From NCBI RefSeq assembly GCF_037969875.1, contig NZ_CP150218.1, positions 4,154,001-4,218,000 on the forward strand: a DNA stretch of 64,000 bases, read 5' to 3'. Below the pieces are notes generated by a model. That model was not told where the DNA came from. It did no database searches and worked only from the letters and a program-made list of their open reading frames with translations. Within the stretch, counting starts at the first letter, position 1; the number at the start of each line of letters is the position of its first letter. Positions 33,510 through 43,558 of the stretch are shown piece after piece. The DNA is from Paenibacillus sp. FSL R7-0337 (lineage in GTDB: Bacteria > Bacillota > Bacilli > Paenibacillales > Paenibacillaceae). A program made the translations under genes and the position numbers.

Positions 33510-34652
33510 ATGAAAATCAGCATTCTCAAAAACGAACTTAACGAATCCATCGGCCATGTCTCCAAGGCTATCTCCAGCAGAACAACGATTCCTATTCTGA
33601 CCGGCATTAAGTTTGAGGTTAGCCATCAGGGCGTTACACTGACTGCAAGCGATACGGATATTTCCATTCAATCCTTCATCCCTGCTGAGAATGACAGCCA
33701 GACGATCGTTAAGGTAGAGCAGCCGGGCAGCGTAGTGCTTCCCGCCAAATTTTTCGTAGAGATTATCAAGAAGCTTCCCTCCAAAGAAATTCACATGGAA
33801 GTTAAAGAAGGCTTCCAGACCTATATCTCCTCCGGCTCTACGGAGATTCAGATTGTGGGTCTCGATCCTGAAGAATTCCCTGTTCTGCCAAGCATTGAGG
33901 AGAATGAAACCATCTCCATGCCCGGTGATTTGCTGAAGAATATGATCAAGCAGACCGCCTTCTCCATCTCCACTCAAGAGACAACACCGATCCTGACAGG
34001 CATTCTGTGGAATCTGGCCGACAATGAATTCAAGTTCACGGCTACCGACCGCCACCGGCTCGCAACCCGAGCTGCACACCTGGAGGGTACAGAGAATATC
34101 CAGTTCGCGAATATTGTCATTGCCGGCAAAACGCTGAACGAGCTGAGCAAAATTATCCCTGATCAGAATATGCTGGTGGATATTGTCGTCGCCGATAACC
34201 AGGTGCTGTTCAAAATCGACAAAGTGCTGTTCTATTCGCGGATTCTGGATGGCATTTATCCGGATACTTCTAGAATTATTCCAACCACCTACAAAACAGA
34301 ACTAACCTTGGACACAAAAAAATTAAGCGAATCGATTGACCGCGCTTATTTGCTGTCCCGTGAAGAGAAAACGAACATCGTCCGGATGCAGACCCTGGAG
34401 AACGGCGATGTGGAGATCTCCTCCAGCTCCTCCGAGCTAGGGAAGGTCCGTGAAGAGCTGGAAGTCATGGATTTCAAAGGCGAGCCGCTGCGCATCTCCT
34501 TCAACTCCAAATATATGCTCGATGTACTGAAGGTTGTGGAGAGTGAGCAGCTCGTGATTGCCTTCACCGGCATGATGAGTCCGATTATTCTCAGACCGCT
34601 CGATGAGAGCCGCAGCCTGTATGTGATTCTGCCATACCGGACAACTAATTAA
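33510..34652 (+). CDS. dnaN: DNA polymerase III beta clamp
   Basis: A 380-residue sliding clamp with three repeated domains. MKISILKNELNESIGHVSKA at the start, TDRHRLATRAAHL in the middle and the C-terminal VILPYRTTN, part of the partner-binding pocket region. TAGGAGTG precedes the ATG. It follows dnaA and the second half of oriC. Confidence 0.98.
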   Translation: MKISILKNELNESIGHVSKAISSRTTIPILTGIKFEVSHQGVTLTASDTDISIQSFIPAENDSQTIVKVEQPGSVVLPAKFFVEIIKKLPSKEIHMEVKEGFQTYISSGSTEIQIVGLDPEEFPVLPSIEENETISMPGDLLKNMIKQTAFSISTQETTPILTGILWNLADNEFKFTATDRHRLATRAAHLEGTENIQFANIVIAGKTLNELSKIIPDQNMLVDIVVADNQVLFKIDKVLFYSRILDGIYPDTSRIIPTTYKTELTLDTKKLSESIDRAYLLSREEKTNIVRMQTLENGDVEISSSSSELGKVREELEVMDFKGEPLRISFNSKYMLDVLKVVESEQLVIAFTGMMSPIILRPLDESRSLYVILPYRTTN

Positions 34653-34699
34653 CGCCCTGTTCATCAACATGTGGATAAGTGGCCGAAAGGATCAAAAAC

Positions 34700-34930
34700 A
34701 TGAAAAAAATAGTTATCCACAGTGGATATATTAAGCTCGACCAGTTCCTGAAGCTCTCCGATTGTGTATCCACAGGGGGGATGGCTAAGGCGCTGCTGCA
34801 GGAAGGGCATGTGCAGGTGAACGGTGAGGTGGAGGAACGGCGTGGCCGGAAGCTCTACCCGGGTGATACTATCGAGGTACAGGATAACGGCGTGTTTGAA
34901 GTTGAGGGCGGCGGCGTCAAGGAGGAGTAA
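34700..34930 (+). CDS. yaaA: S4-domain RNA-binding protein YaaA
   Basis: A 76-residue S4-like protein: IKLDQFLKLSDCVSTGGMAK and LLQEGHVQVNGEVEERRGRK. The gene always lies between dnaN and recF and is thought to act in ribosome assembly. I chose the ATG at 34700 behind AAAGGA; the frame opens earlier. Confidence 0.92.
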   Translation: MKKIVIHSGYIKLDQFLKLSDCVSTGGMAKALLQEGHVQVNGEVEERRGRKLYPGDTIEVQDNGVFEVEGGGVKEE

Positions 34931-34950
34931 CCCTAAGGAGGAACAGACTC

Positions 34951-36069
34951 TTGTTTGTCAAAAATATCGGACTGCAGGATTACCGCAACTATGGGCTGCT
35001 GCGTCTTGAGCATCTGGGTGATGTGAATCTTATTCTCGGACAGAACGCCCAGGGCAAAACCAATCTCATGGAGGCTTTGTTTGTCCTTGCGATGACCAAA
35101 AGCCACCGGACCTCCAAGGACAAGGAGCTGATCTCCTTCGATGCTCCGGCGGGCTCCGCGCAGATTGTTGCTGAAGTAGAGCGTAAATACGGGGATCTTA
35201 AGCTGGAGCTGACCCTGTCCCCGCAAGGCAAGAAGGCCAGAATTAACGGGCTGGAGCAGCGCCGGCTCAGCGAATTCGTAGGCTCGCTGAATGTGGTGAT
35301 GTTTGCTCCGGAGGATCTGGAGATTGTCAAAGGCACTCCGGGAATCCGGCGGCGGTTCCTTGACATGGAGATTGGCCAGGTCCAGCCGAGCTACCTGTTC
35401 CATCTGCAGCAGTATCAGAAAATTCTCGTCCAACGGGGCAATCTGCTGAAGCAGCTATGGGGCAAAGAGGCTGGCGGCAGGGAGCTTCTGGATATCTGGG
35501 ATGCCCAACTTGTAGAACATGGTGTTAAAATCGTCAAAAAAAGGAAACAATTCATAAAGAAGCTGCAAATATGGGCAGAAAGCATCCACCGGGGCATCAC
35601 AAACGGCGGAGAAGAGCTCAAACTGCTCTATGTCCCCTCGTTTGGTGAGCGTGAAGAGGAAGATGAAGCTGTCTTATTGGACAATTTTATGTTAAAGTTA
35701 TCACAAACAAGAGATCAGGAAATCAGGCGCGGCATGACGCTGACGGGTCCCCATCGGGATGACCTGTCCTTTTTTATCAACGGAAGAGAAGCTCAGGTCT
35801 ACGGTTCCCAAGGGCAGCAACGTACGGCAGCTTTATCGCTCAAGCTGGCGGAAATTGAACTGATCCATGAGGAGATCGGAGAATACCCTGTGCTGCTTCT
35901 TGATGATGTTTTGTCCGAACTTGATCCCTATCGTCAGACCCAGCTTATCGAAACCTTTCAGAGCAAGGTGCAGACCTTCATCACTGCTACCGGTGTTGAG
36001 GGACTGAATGCTGATAAATTAAAGGGTGCAATCCTGTATCATGTCCATGGCGGCAAAGTGGGGCTATAA
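34951..36069 (+). CDS. recF: DNA replication and repair protein RecF
   Basis: A 372-residue SMC-like ATPase that loads RecA at gaps. Walker A GQNAQGKTNLMEAL near 30, signature YGSQGQQRTAALSLKLAE and Walker B VLLLDDVLSELD. TTG start nine bases after AAGGAGG. It lies after yaaA and is followed by remB. Confidence 0.97.
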   Translation: MFVKNIGLQDYRNYGLLRLEHLGDVNLILGQNAQGKTNLMEALFVLAMTKSHRTSKDKELISFDAPAGSAQIVAEVERKYGDLKLELTLSPQGKKARINGLEQRRLSEFVGSLNVVMFAPEDLEIVKGTPGIRRRFLDMEIGQVQPSYLFHLQQYQKILVQRGNLLKQLWGKEAGGRELLDIWDAQLVEHGVKIVKKRKQFIKKLQIWAESIHRGITNGGEELKLLYVPSFGEREEEDEAVLLDNFMLKLSQTRDQEIRRGMTLTGPHRDDLSFFINGREAQVYGSQGQQRTAALSLKLAEIELIHEEIGEYPVLLLDDVLSELDPYRQTQLIETFQSKVQTFITATGVEGLNADKLKGAILYHVHGGKVGL

Positions 36070-36085
36070 AGAGCGGAGGAAGACC

Positions 36086-36334
36086 ATGTATATTCATTTG
36101 GGCGGAGAAAAAATTATTCGATCCTCAGAGCTGATTGCTATATTTGATATATCGATTGAGAAATCCTCCAAGGTATCGAAGCAGTTTATGACTCATTCCC
36201 AGCAGGATAAGAAGCTGGAACGCATTGGTGAAGAGGAAGCGAAGTCTATTGTCGTGACCAGGAATATTGTCTACTACTCCCCGATCTCCTCCTCCACTCT
36301 CAAAAAAAGAGCCAAGATCTTGTTAGAAATATAA
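36086..36334 (+). CDS. remB: DUF370 regulator RemB
   Basis: An 82-residue DNA-binding protein of the RemA/RemB family (DUF370): MYIHLGGEKIIRSSELIAIF and a basic C-terminus with LKKRAKILLEI. In B. subtilis RemB (yaaB) activates biofilm matrix genes and lies between recF and gyrB as here. GCGGAGGAAG precedes the ATG at 36086. Confidence 0.92.
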   Translation: MYIHLGGEKIIRSSELIAIFDISIEKSSKVSKQFMTHSQQDKKLERIGEEEAKSIVVTRNIVYYSPISSSTLKKRAKILLEI

Positions 36335-36379
36335 GTTTCGTAAGCTACAGGAGATAATCTGAAAGAAGTAGGTGAAGGC

Positions 36380-38290
36380 ATGTCAATGAATCAACCGACA
36401 TATGATGAGAGCCAGATTCAGGTACTGGAAGGGCTGGAAGCAGTTCGGAAACGTCCCGGCATGTACATTGGCTCCACCAGCTCCAAAGGTCTGCATCATT
36501 TGGTCTGGGAGGTTGTCGATAATAGTATCGATGAGGCGCTGGCAGGTTTTTGCGACCGGATTCAAGTCATAATTACTGAAAATAATAGTGTGACTGTTAT
36601 TGACAACGGGCGGGGAATTCCTGTCGGTGAGAACGTCAAGCTGAAGAAGTCCACGCTTGAAGTGGTCATGACTGTCCTGCATGCGGGCGGTAAGTTCGGC
36701 GGCGGGGGTTACAAGGTGTCCGGCGGTCTTCACGGCGTAGGGATCTCTGTGGTTAACGCCTTGTCCGAGAAGGTAGTTGTCACTGTCAAACGTGACGGGC
36801 ATGTCTACCAGCAGGAGTACAACCGCGGTGTGCCGCAATATGACATCCGAGTGATTGGGGATACAGAGGAGACGGGGACCACCACCACCTTCCACCCGGA
36901 CCCGGATATTTTTACCGAAACCACTACTTTTGAATACTCCACGCTCCTTACCCGTATCCGAGAGCTGGCCTTCCTGAACAAGGGCATTGAGTTGTCACTG
37001 CTGGATGAACGGACCGGGGTCAACAATACGTTCAAGTATGAAGGCGGTATTGTGGAGTATGTGAAATATCTTAACGAGAAAAAAGAAGCTCTTCATGAGG
37101 ATCCCATCTACGTGGAAGGCTCACGGGATATGATCGCGGTTGAAGTGGCTCTCCAATATAACGATTCATACACAGAGAATATCTATTCGTTCGCTAATAA
37201 TATCAATACCCATGAAGGCGGAACGCATGAATCCGGCTTCAAGAGTGCCTTGACGCGGATCATTAATGACTACGCACGCAAGGCAGGCGTAATCAAGGAC
37301 AGCAGTCAGAATCTGACCGGTGATGATGTCCGGGAGGGTCTGACGGCGATTATCTCCGTCAAGATTCCTGAGCCGCAGTTCGAAGGTCAGACCAAGACAA
37401 AGCTCGGCAACAGTGAAGTCCGCGGGATTGTAGAATCACTGTTCGGCGAGAAGCTGCAGGAGTTCCTGGAAGAGAACCCTGCCGTTTCGCGCAAGGTGCT
37501 AGAGAAGTCATTGCAGGCTTCTCGTGCCCGTGAAGCGGCCAAAAAGGCCCGTGAGCTAACCCGCCGCAAGAGCGCGCTTGAAGTCAGTGCCCTGCCGGGC
37601 AAGCTGGCGGATTGCTCCTCTAAGGATGCATCCATTAGTGAGCTGTACATCGTCGAAGGTGACTCTGCGGGCGGATCTGCCAAGCAGGGCCGGGACCGTC
37701 ATTTCCAGGCCATCCTGCCGCTGCGCGGCAAGATCCTGAACGTGGAGAAGGCCCGGTTGGACCGGATCTTGTCCAATGCGGAAATCCGGGCAATTATCAC
37801 TGCTCTCGGAACCGGGATCAGCGATGATTTCGATCTCTCGAAGGCGCGTTACCACAAGGTGGTCATCATGACCGATGCGGACGTTGACGGTGCCCATATC
37901 CGAACGCTGCTGCTTACCTTCTTCTACCGTTACATGCGGAAGATTGTCGATGCGGGATATATCTATATCGCCCAGCCGCCGCTCTTCAAGATCGAGCGCA
38001 ACAAGGTTGTGCGCTATGCACAGAGCGAGCGGGAGCGCGATGAGATCATTTCGACCTTCGGCGAGAACGTGAAGGTTAACGTTCAGCGCTACAAGGGTCT
38101 CGGTGAGATGAACGCCGCTCAGCTCTGGGACACTACGATGGACCCTGAGAGCCGCACCATGCTGCAGGTGACCATTGAGGATGCCATGCTGGCAGACAGT
38201 ATCTTTGACACCCTGATGGGGGACAATGTCGAACCGCGCCGCGAATTCATTCAGGAGCATGCGCAATCGGTCAAGAACCTGGATATTTGA
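36380..38290 (+). CDS. gyrB: DNA gyrase subunit B
   Basis: A 636-residue ATPase subunit. GHKL ATP site (EVVDNSIDEALAG, then IDNGRGIPVG and GGKFGGGGYKVSGGLHGVG), transducer, then TOPRIM with IVEGDSAGGSAKQGRDR and the metal site DADVDGAHI. It ends in KNLDI. Normal length. An ATG two codons downstream could also be used. Confidence 0.98.
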   Translation: MSMNQPTYDESQIQVLEGLEAVRKRPGMYIGSTSSKGLHHLVWEVVDNSIDEALAGFCDRIQVIITENNSVTVIDNGRGIPVGENVKLKKSTLEVVMTVLHAGGKFGGGGYKVSGGLHGVGISVVNALSEKVVVTVKRDGHVYQQEYNRGVPQYDIRVIGDTEETGTTTTFHPDPDIFTETTTFEYSTLLTRIRELAFLNKGIELSLLDERTGVNNTFKYEGGIVEYVKYLNEKKEALHEDPIYVEGSRDMIAVEVALQYNDSYTENIYSFANNINTHEGGTHESGFKSALTRIINDYARKAGVIKDSSQNLTGDDVREGLTAIISVKIPEPQFEGQTKTKLGNSEVRGIVESLFGEKLQEFLEENPAVSRKVLEKSLQASRAREAAKKARELTRRKSALEVSALPGKLADCSSKDASISELYIVEGDSAGGSAKQGRDRHFQAILPLRGKILNVEKARLDRILSNAEIRAIITALGTGISDDFDLSKARYHKVVIMTDADVDGAHIRTLLLTFFYRYMRKIVDAGYIYIAQPPLFKIERNKVVRYAQSERERDEIISTFGENVKVNVQRYKGLGEMNAAQLWDTTMDPESRTMLQVTIEDAMLADSIFDTLMGDNVEPRREFIQEHAQSVKNLDI

Positions 38291-38303
38291 TCAGTTTACA
38301 GCG

Positions 38304-38344
38304 AACCTCCGGATCATCCCTTGCGGGTGAAGCCGGAGGTTTTT
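38304..38344 (+). terminator. terminator of gyrB
   Basis: An 8-bp stem ACCTCCGG / CCGGAGGT with a 20-base loop and a T run on the plus strand, 14 bases past the stop. It may also end the convergent yheC-like gene. Confidence 0.9.
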
Positions 38345-38390
38345 AAGTATAAGATGGAGGGTATATAGCCTGCCACTTGAATACATAGAG

Positions 38391-39278
38391 TTAGATGTTC
38401 AATATTCGCTTGCGGCGGCTGGTTACGGACTTCCGTTTAGGCTTCAACCGTCCATAGGCCACAGCATAACGGTGGATTCTGCGGTAAATTGCTTTGTTCG
38501 GGAACAATTTGAAGACAATGATGGAGGGTAAGGTATTTACTTCAAGCAGCCATAGATCGTGATGCTGGTCCATGGCTACATCAAGCCCCAGCTCCTTAAG
38601 ACCTGGATATGCCGTCTCGAGCTGCGCGCCGATTCGGACGCCCAGGGATTTCAGCTGCTGGATGGTTGCAGACATTTCGTCAGAACTCATATGCTCCTTG
38701 AACAGGGTATCTACCGGGAAAACACTGCCCCCGCTGTGATAATTCGTAATCACCTTCTGCGGCGCGGCGACCCGGCCAAGCATGCCTGTAGACTCCCAGC
38801 TTCCCTGAGGATTCTTCTGGGTAAGCACGCGCAGGTCGAAGGGACGGTTCTGATGCTGAAGCAGATCAATGCCCTGCTGGACCAGGTAGGTGCGGTCTCC
38901 AACCCGGGGCAACAGTGCAGCATGAAGCTCCTCGGGGCTATAAAAGACCTCGGCGTCCTTTGCATAGCGCAGGATATACATCAGCTTCGGCTCTGCCGGT
39001 ACTTCTGCTTCACTGCTTTCGGATTCTGCCTCCGGCCCATCGGTATCGGGCTGCTGCCCGCTGGGACTTAAGTGCACTATCCTTTGCTCGGCTCTCATCA
39101 CTCCGCTGCCATAGGTGCCGCGGTCAGGTTTGATATATACCGTGCCGTGCAGATGTAGCATTTCTTTAAGCTCCTCCAGGCTGTATTTACGCGTTTCGGG
39201 AATGTAGACCGAGAGCTGACGGTTTTGCAGAATGACTTTCGTTTTTGCCCATTTGCTGGACACGCGCTGAATCTTCAT
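38391..39278 (-). CDS. YheC/YheD family ATP-grasp protein
   Basis: A 295-residue protein of the family found in the spore coat of Bacillus. ATP-grasp features: VYIKPDRGTYGSGVMRAEQR near 52, TYLVQQGIDLLQHQNRPFDLR (in two halves), LDVAMDQHHDLWLLEVNTLPS and a basic C-terminus. The substrate is unknown. GGAGG lies before the ATG. It lies between gyrB and gyrA, on the opposite strand, thus against replication; in B. subtilis gyrB and gyrA are adjacent. Confidence 0.9.
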   Translation of the reverse strand: MKIQRVSSKWAKTKVILQNRQLSVYIPETRKYSLEELKEMLHLHGTVYIKPDRGTYGSGVMRAEQRIVHLSPSGQQPDTDGPEAESESSEAEVPAEPKLMYILRYAKDAEVFYSPEELHAALLPRVGDRTYLVQQGIDLLQHQNRPFDLRVLTQKNPQGSWESTGMLGRVAAPQKVITNYHSGGSVFPVDTLFKEHMSSDEMSATIQQLKSLGVRIGAQLETAYPGLKELGLDVAMDQHHDLWLLEVNTLPSIIVFKLFPNKAIYRRIHRYAVAYGRLKPKRKSVTSRRKRILNI

Positions 39279-39573
39279 GTTCTGCCTCCGTTTCTTTACG
39301 CATCGCGAATTTTCAGGACAAGAAAGCTAAATAATGTTATAATATAAGGATATGAGATTATGCTATTTGGGACGAAAACAGGGGCATGAAGCCAATCCTC
39401 TTGTCTCTACAGTCTATGTACTGAAGACAGCAGCGGAGAGGGCGTATATCCTTATCCGTACTAAAAGAAAATCAATATAGACGATAACAGGCTATCATGT
39501 TTAATTGTGCTGGTTTTGTGAAAGTAATATAATATAGGGTAGCGGTTTTTAACTGAAGGAGGTCCACCAACTC

Positions 39574-42114
39574 ATGGCTGAACAAAATAACCCGCAAATC
39601 AGGGATCGGGACATTGGCGTGGAAATGCGCGAATCCTTTATGGATTACGCAATGAGCATCATTGTAAGCCGGGCTTTGCCGGATGTGCGGGACGGACTCA
39701 AGCCTGTTCACCGACGCATTTTGTTTGCGATGTCGGAACTTGGAATGTCCTCGGATAAGCCACACAAGAAGTCAGCTAGAATCGTCGGTGAGGTTATCGG
39801 TAAGTATCACCCTCACGGTGACTCGGCAGTCTACGAAACAATGGTACGTATGGCACAGGATTTCTCCATGCGCTATATGCTTGTAGACGGTCATGGTAAC
39901 TTCGGTTCCATCGACGGAGATATGGCAGCTGCGATGCGTTATACCGAAGCGCGCCTGTCCAAAATTGCCGGAGAAATGCTCCGTGATCTGAACAAGGAAA
40001 CGGTTGATTTCGCCCCCAACTATGACGGCGAAGAGAATGAGCCTGTAGTTCTGCCTGCACGTTATCCCAACCTGCTGGTCAATGGTGTAGGCGGGATTGC
40101 GGTGGGTATGGCTACCAACATTCCTCCGCATAATCTCGGTGAGGTCATTGACGGAGTACAGGCGATGATCAAGAACCCGGATATTACACCTATGGAGCTT
40201 ATGGAATATATTCAAGGCCCGGATTTCCCGACGGCCGGTTATATTTTGGGCCGGGAAGGAATCCGTCAGGCTTACCGCACCGGACGCGGATCGGTTACCA
40301 TGCGTGCCAAAGCGGTCATTGAAGAGAATAACGGCAAGGCAAAGATTATTGTGCATGAGCTTCCTTACCAGGTGAACAAAGCCCGGCTCGTAGAGAAGAT
40401 TGCGGAGCTGGTGCGTGAGAAACGCATCGAGGGCATTACGGATCTGCGTGATGAGTCTGACCGTAACGGAATGCGCGTAGTGGTTGAATTGAGACGGGAT
40501 GTGAACCCGAGCGTTGTACTCAACAATCTCTACAAGCACACCTCTATGCAGTCCACCTTCGGGATCAACATGCTGGCGATCGTCAATAAGGAGCCGAAGA
40601 TTCTGAACCTGCGTGATGTGCTGTATCACTATTTGCAGCATCAGATCGAAGTCATCCGCCGCCGGACCATCTTCGACCTCAAGAAGGCGGAAGCACGGGC
40701 ACACATTCTGGAAGGTCTGCGGATAGCACTGGATCATCTGGATGAGGTTATTGCCCTGATCCGCGCCTCACGCACCACCGACATTGCCCGTGAGGGCCTG
40801 ATGGAGACCTTCAGTCTGAGCGTAGAGCAGGCCCAGGCGATCCTCGATATGCGGATGCAGCGCCTGACCGGTCTGGAACGCGAGAAGATTGAGAATGAAT
40901 ATAATGAATTATTGGCCAAAATCGCAGAATACCGTGAGATTCTGGCTAATGAGCATCTCGTGCTGGATATTATCAGCAATGAGCTGCAGGAGATCCGGGA
41001 TAAGTACTCCGATGACCGCCGTACAGAAATTACGGTTGGGGAAGAGAGTATTCTTGACGAGGATCTGATCCCGCGTGAAGAGGTTGTAATTACAATCACC
41101 CACACCGGTTACATTAAGCGTCTTCCAGTCAACACCTACCGCAGCCAGAAGCGCGGCGGGCGCGGTGTCATCGGGATGGACACCAAGGACCAGGATTTTG
41201 TGGAGCATCTCTTCGTGAGCAACTCCCATAACTACCTGATGTTCTTCACCGATAAGGGTAAGGTGTACCGGATCAAGGCCTATGAGATTCCGGAGCTTGG
41301 ACGCACTGCCCGGGGGACGCCGATCATTAACCTGATTCAAATTGAGCAGGGAGAGAAGATCAGCGCGGTTATCCAGGTGGAAGAAGCGGACAGCGATAAA
41401 TACCTGTTCTTCGCTACCCGTGAGGGGATTGTGAAGAAGACGCCTCTGGAAGATTACAATAACATCCGCAAGGGCGGCCTGATTGCCATCAATCTCCGTG
41501 AAGAGGATTCACTGATTGAAGTGAAGCTGACCGACGGAGAGCAGAATCTGATTATCGGGACTGCACGCGGAATGTCGATTACCTTCTCGGAGAATGATGT
41601 GCGCTCAATGGGCCGCAGTGCTACCGGAGTGAAGGGGATTACGCTTGATTCCAATGACCATGTCATTGGCATGGACTGCGTAGATCCGGAGCTTGAGGTA
41701 CTGATCGTAACCACCAAGGGCTACGGCAAGCGGACGCCTGCCGGTGACTACCGGTCCCAGACCCGTGGCGGTAAGGGTATCAAGACGATTAACCTTACGG
41801 ACAAGAACGGGCCGGTTGTCGGGCTGAAGGTCGTCAAGCAGGACGAGGATCTGATGATTATTACGACCAGCGGTACCCTGATTCGTACCAGTATGGACGG
41901 AATATCCACCATGGGCCGTTATGCGCAGGGGGTTAAGCTGATTAACATCCGTGAGGATGATGCTGTAGCTACACTGTGCAGAGCTGACAAAGAGGATGAA
42001 GAGTTGTCTGAACATGAGGACGGCGAAGACATTCAAGGAACTCCGGTAGAAGGCGAGGGCGAAGTCAGCCAGCCTGAAGCGGGTACCGTGAACGAAGACG
42101 ACAACCTCGAATAA
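39574..42114 (+). CDS. gyrA: DNA gyrase subunit A
   Basis: An 846-residue subunit that cuts and rejoins DNA. N-terminal MRESFMDYAMSIIVSRALPD, the quinolone-determining region KYHPHGDSAVYETMVRMAQDF with the catalytic Tyr in AAAMRYTEARLS, and six beta-pinwheel repeats in the C-terminal half, including the GyrA box QKRGGRG (and related QTRGGKG). The tail is acidic. AGGAGGTC precedes the ATG. The gap to the yheC-like gene (39279-39573) shows nothing recognisable beyond this site. Confidence 0.98.
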   Translation: MAEQNNPQIRDRDIGVEMRESFMDYAMSIIVSRALPDVRDGLKPVHRRILFAMSELGMSSDKPHKKSARIVGEVIGKYHPHGDSAVYETMVRMAQDFSMRYMLVDGHGNFGSIDGDMAAAMRYTEARLSKIAGEMLRDLNKETVDFAPNYDGEENEPVVLPARYPNLLVNGVGGIAVGMATNIPPHNLGEVIDGVQAMIKNPDITPMELMEYIQGPDFPTAGYILGREGIRQAYRTGRGSVTMRAKAVIEENNGKAKIIVHELPYQVNKARLVEKIAELVREKRIEGITDLRDESDRNGMRVVVELRRDVNPSVVLNNLYKHTSMQSTFGINMLAIVNKEPKILNLRDVLYHYLQHQIEVIRRRTIFDLKKAEARAHILEGLRIALDHLDEVIALIRASRTTDIAREGLMETFSLSVEQAQAILDMRMQRLTGLEREKIENEYNELLAKIAEYREILANEHLVLDIISNELQEIRDKYSDDRRTEITVGEESILDEDLIPREEVVITITHTGYIKRLPVNTYRSQKRGGRGVIGMDTKDQDFVEHLFVSNSHNYLMFFTDKGKVYRIKAYEIPELGRTARGTPIINLIQIEQGEKISAVIQVEEADSDKYLFFATREGIVKKTPLEDYNNIRKGGLIAINLREEDSLIEVKLTDGEQNLIIGTARGMSITFSENDVRSMGRSATGVKGITLDSNDHVIGMDCVDPELEVLIVTTKGYGKRTPAGDYRSQTRGGKGIKTINLTDKNGPVVGLKVVKQDEDLMIITTSGTLIRTSMDGISTMGRYAQGVKLINIREDDAVATLCRADKEDEELSEHEDGEDIQGTPVEGEGEVSQPEAGTVNEDDNLE

Positions 42115-42124
42115 GGATTGCAGG

Positions 42125-42167
42125 AGAGCATGGGTTTCTGATGTATAGAAATCCATGCTCTTTTTTT
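42125..42167 (+). terminator. terminator of gyrA
   Basis: Arms AGAGCATGG-TTTCT / AGAAA-CCATGCTCT with a 7-base loop and a run of seven T, just after the gyrA stop. Confidence 0.92.
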
Positions 42168-42274
42168 ATACCCTATTAACTAACGAACGGGGAATTCTCT
42201 ATCTAGCCGCTTCCCGGGTTCCATACTATAATTAGAGAATTACAGGTGTCACCGACATAAAGGGGCTTAGGCTA

Positions 42275-43375
42275 ATGCCAAACATATCCGTTGGAGAGAT
42301 TAAAGCGGGTTCAAAGATTATAAAGGATGTAATTACTCCTTTAGGAGGAGTACTGTTCGGGAGGGGCAAGATCATTCTCCCCCGGGATATTGAGATTTTG
42401 CAGGCTTTTTTGATCGGACAGGTTGAGATTGAAGGGGCACAAGGGGAGGATAAGCCGGCAGAGAGCGCTAAACCGGCAGTGAAGCAGCAAGCGGCCAAGG
42501 CGGGTGCCCTGATTAATGAATCGGTGCTGGCCAAGAGTAATTCTCCGCTTCATGATGAGTATGAGAAAATGCTGGTGCTCATCAAGCAAAGCTACCGTGC
42601 AGCGGCCGCAGCGGCTCTTCCGATCTTCGAACTGCGGAGTCAGCTGGAGCTGCTGATTACCCATTTGAAGGATTACCATGTCCTAAAGTTTGCGCCGCGT
42701 GTGCTGATTGACCAGGAATACAACTATCATAATGCTGTTTTGTCTGCCCTGACCTCCTATCGAATTGCCCAGTGGTGCGGATATCCGCAGAAGGACTGGA
42801 TGCAGGCTGCTTTTGCCGGCTTGCTGCACGATATAGGTAACATTAAGGTGGACGAAGCGCTGCTGCTGAAGCCGACCCCTCTTAGCGCTGCAGAGATCGA
42901 CGAGGTACGCAGGCACACTACATACGGTTATCAGCTGCTGCGCAATGTTACAGCCATTAACGAAGGGGTTAGACTAGCCGCCTTGCAGCACCATGAGAAG
43001 ATAGACGGTTCAGGCTATCCGCTTAGGCTGGATGGCAGCCAGATTCATTTCTACGCCAAGATTGTGGCAGTCGCTGATATCTTCCATGCCATGACGCTGG
43101 GAAAAGCCTACAGAAAGGCACAGTCGCCTTATCTGGTATTGGAGCAGCTGCAGAAAGAAAGCTTCGGGAAGCTTGATCCGGTAATCGTGCAGACCTTCAT
43201 TCAAAAGACGACAGACCTATATAACGGTACACGGATACGGCTCAGCGACGGACGTCACGGGGAAATCATCTTTACCGACCGTAACAACCCGACAAGACCT
43301 ATGGTTCAGGTTGAAGGAAACATCGTTAATCTGATTAATGAACGGGAGCTGCATATTCAAGAGATTATAGCTTAA
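42275..43375 (+). CDS. HD-GYP domain protein
   Basis: A 366-residue protein whose C-terminal half is an HD-GYP phosphodiesterase domain: LLHDIGNIKVDEALL near 187, RRHTTYGYQLLRN, HHEKIDGSGYPLRL near 241 and VADIFHAMT, all metal or substrate positions of the family, which degrades c-di-GMP. The N-terminal half has no sensor I recognise; it starts with a short beta-type segment SVGEIKAGSKIIKDV common in HD-GYP proteins of Bacillales. It stands alone between gyrA and the rRNA operon. Confidence 0.9.
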   Translation: MPNISVGEIKAGSKIIKDVITPLGGVLFGRGKIILPRDIEILQAFLIGQVEIEGAQGEDKPAESAKPAVKQQAAKAGALINESVLAKSNSPLHDEYEKMLVLIKQSYRAAAAAALPIFELRSQLELLITHLKDYHVLKFAPRVLIDQEYNYHNAVLSALTSYRIAQWCGYPQKDWMQAAFAGLLHDIGNIKVDEALLLKPTPLSAAEIDEVRRHTTYGYQLLRNVTAINEGVRLAALQHHEKIDGSGYPLRLDGSQIHFYAKIVAVADIFHAMTLGKAYRKAQSPYLVLEQLQKESFGKLDPVIVQTFIQKTTDLYNGTRIRLSDGRHGEIIFTDRNNPTRPMVQVEGNIVNLINERELHIQEIIA

Positions 43376-43472
43376 GCACGCGAACAGAGGAGTAGAGCTA
43401 TGCTAACTTGCTTGCCGGGATAAGGCTAGTTATGGGAAGCGTAGCTTTAGATAATGGATTTGAAATAAATGC

Positions 43473-43501
43473 TTGCAATGAATCTCTATCCATGATATAT
43501 T
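43473..43501 (+). promoter_or_regulatory. rRNA promoter P1
   Basis: TTGCAA, a 17-base spacer and TATATT. The spacer starts and ends with TGA as in P2, 86 bases downstream. Confidence 0.8.
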
Positions 43502-43558
43502 CTATTTCTGGCCGCGAAACATCAACGCCGAGCTCGAAAAAGAAGTTAAAAAAAGAGC

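Noticed and set aside
42227..42232. TATAAT before the HD-GYP gene as promoter
   Set aside because: The position 17 bases upstream reads TAGCCG, which is not a -35, so the call is too weak.
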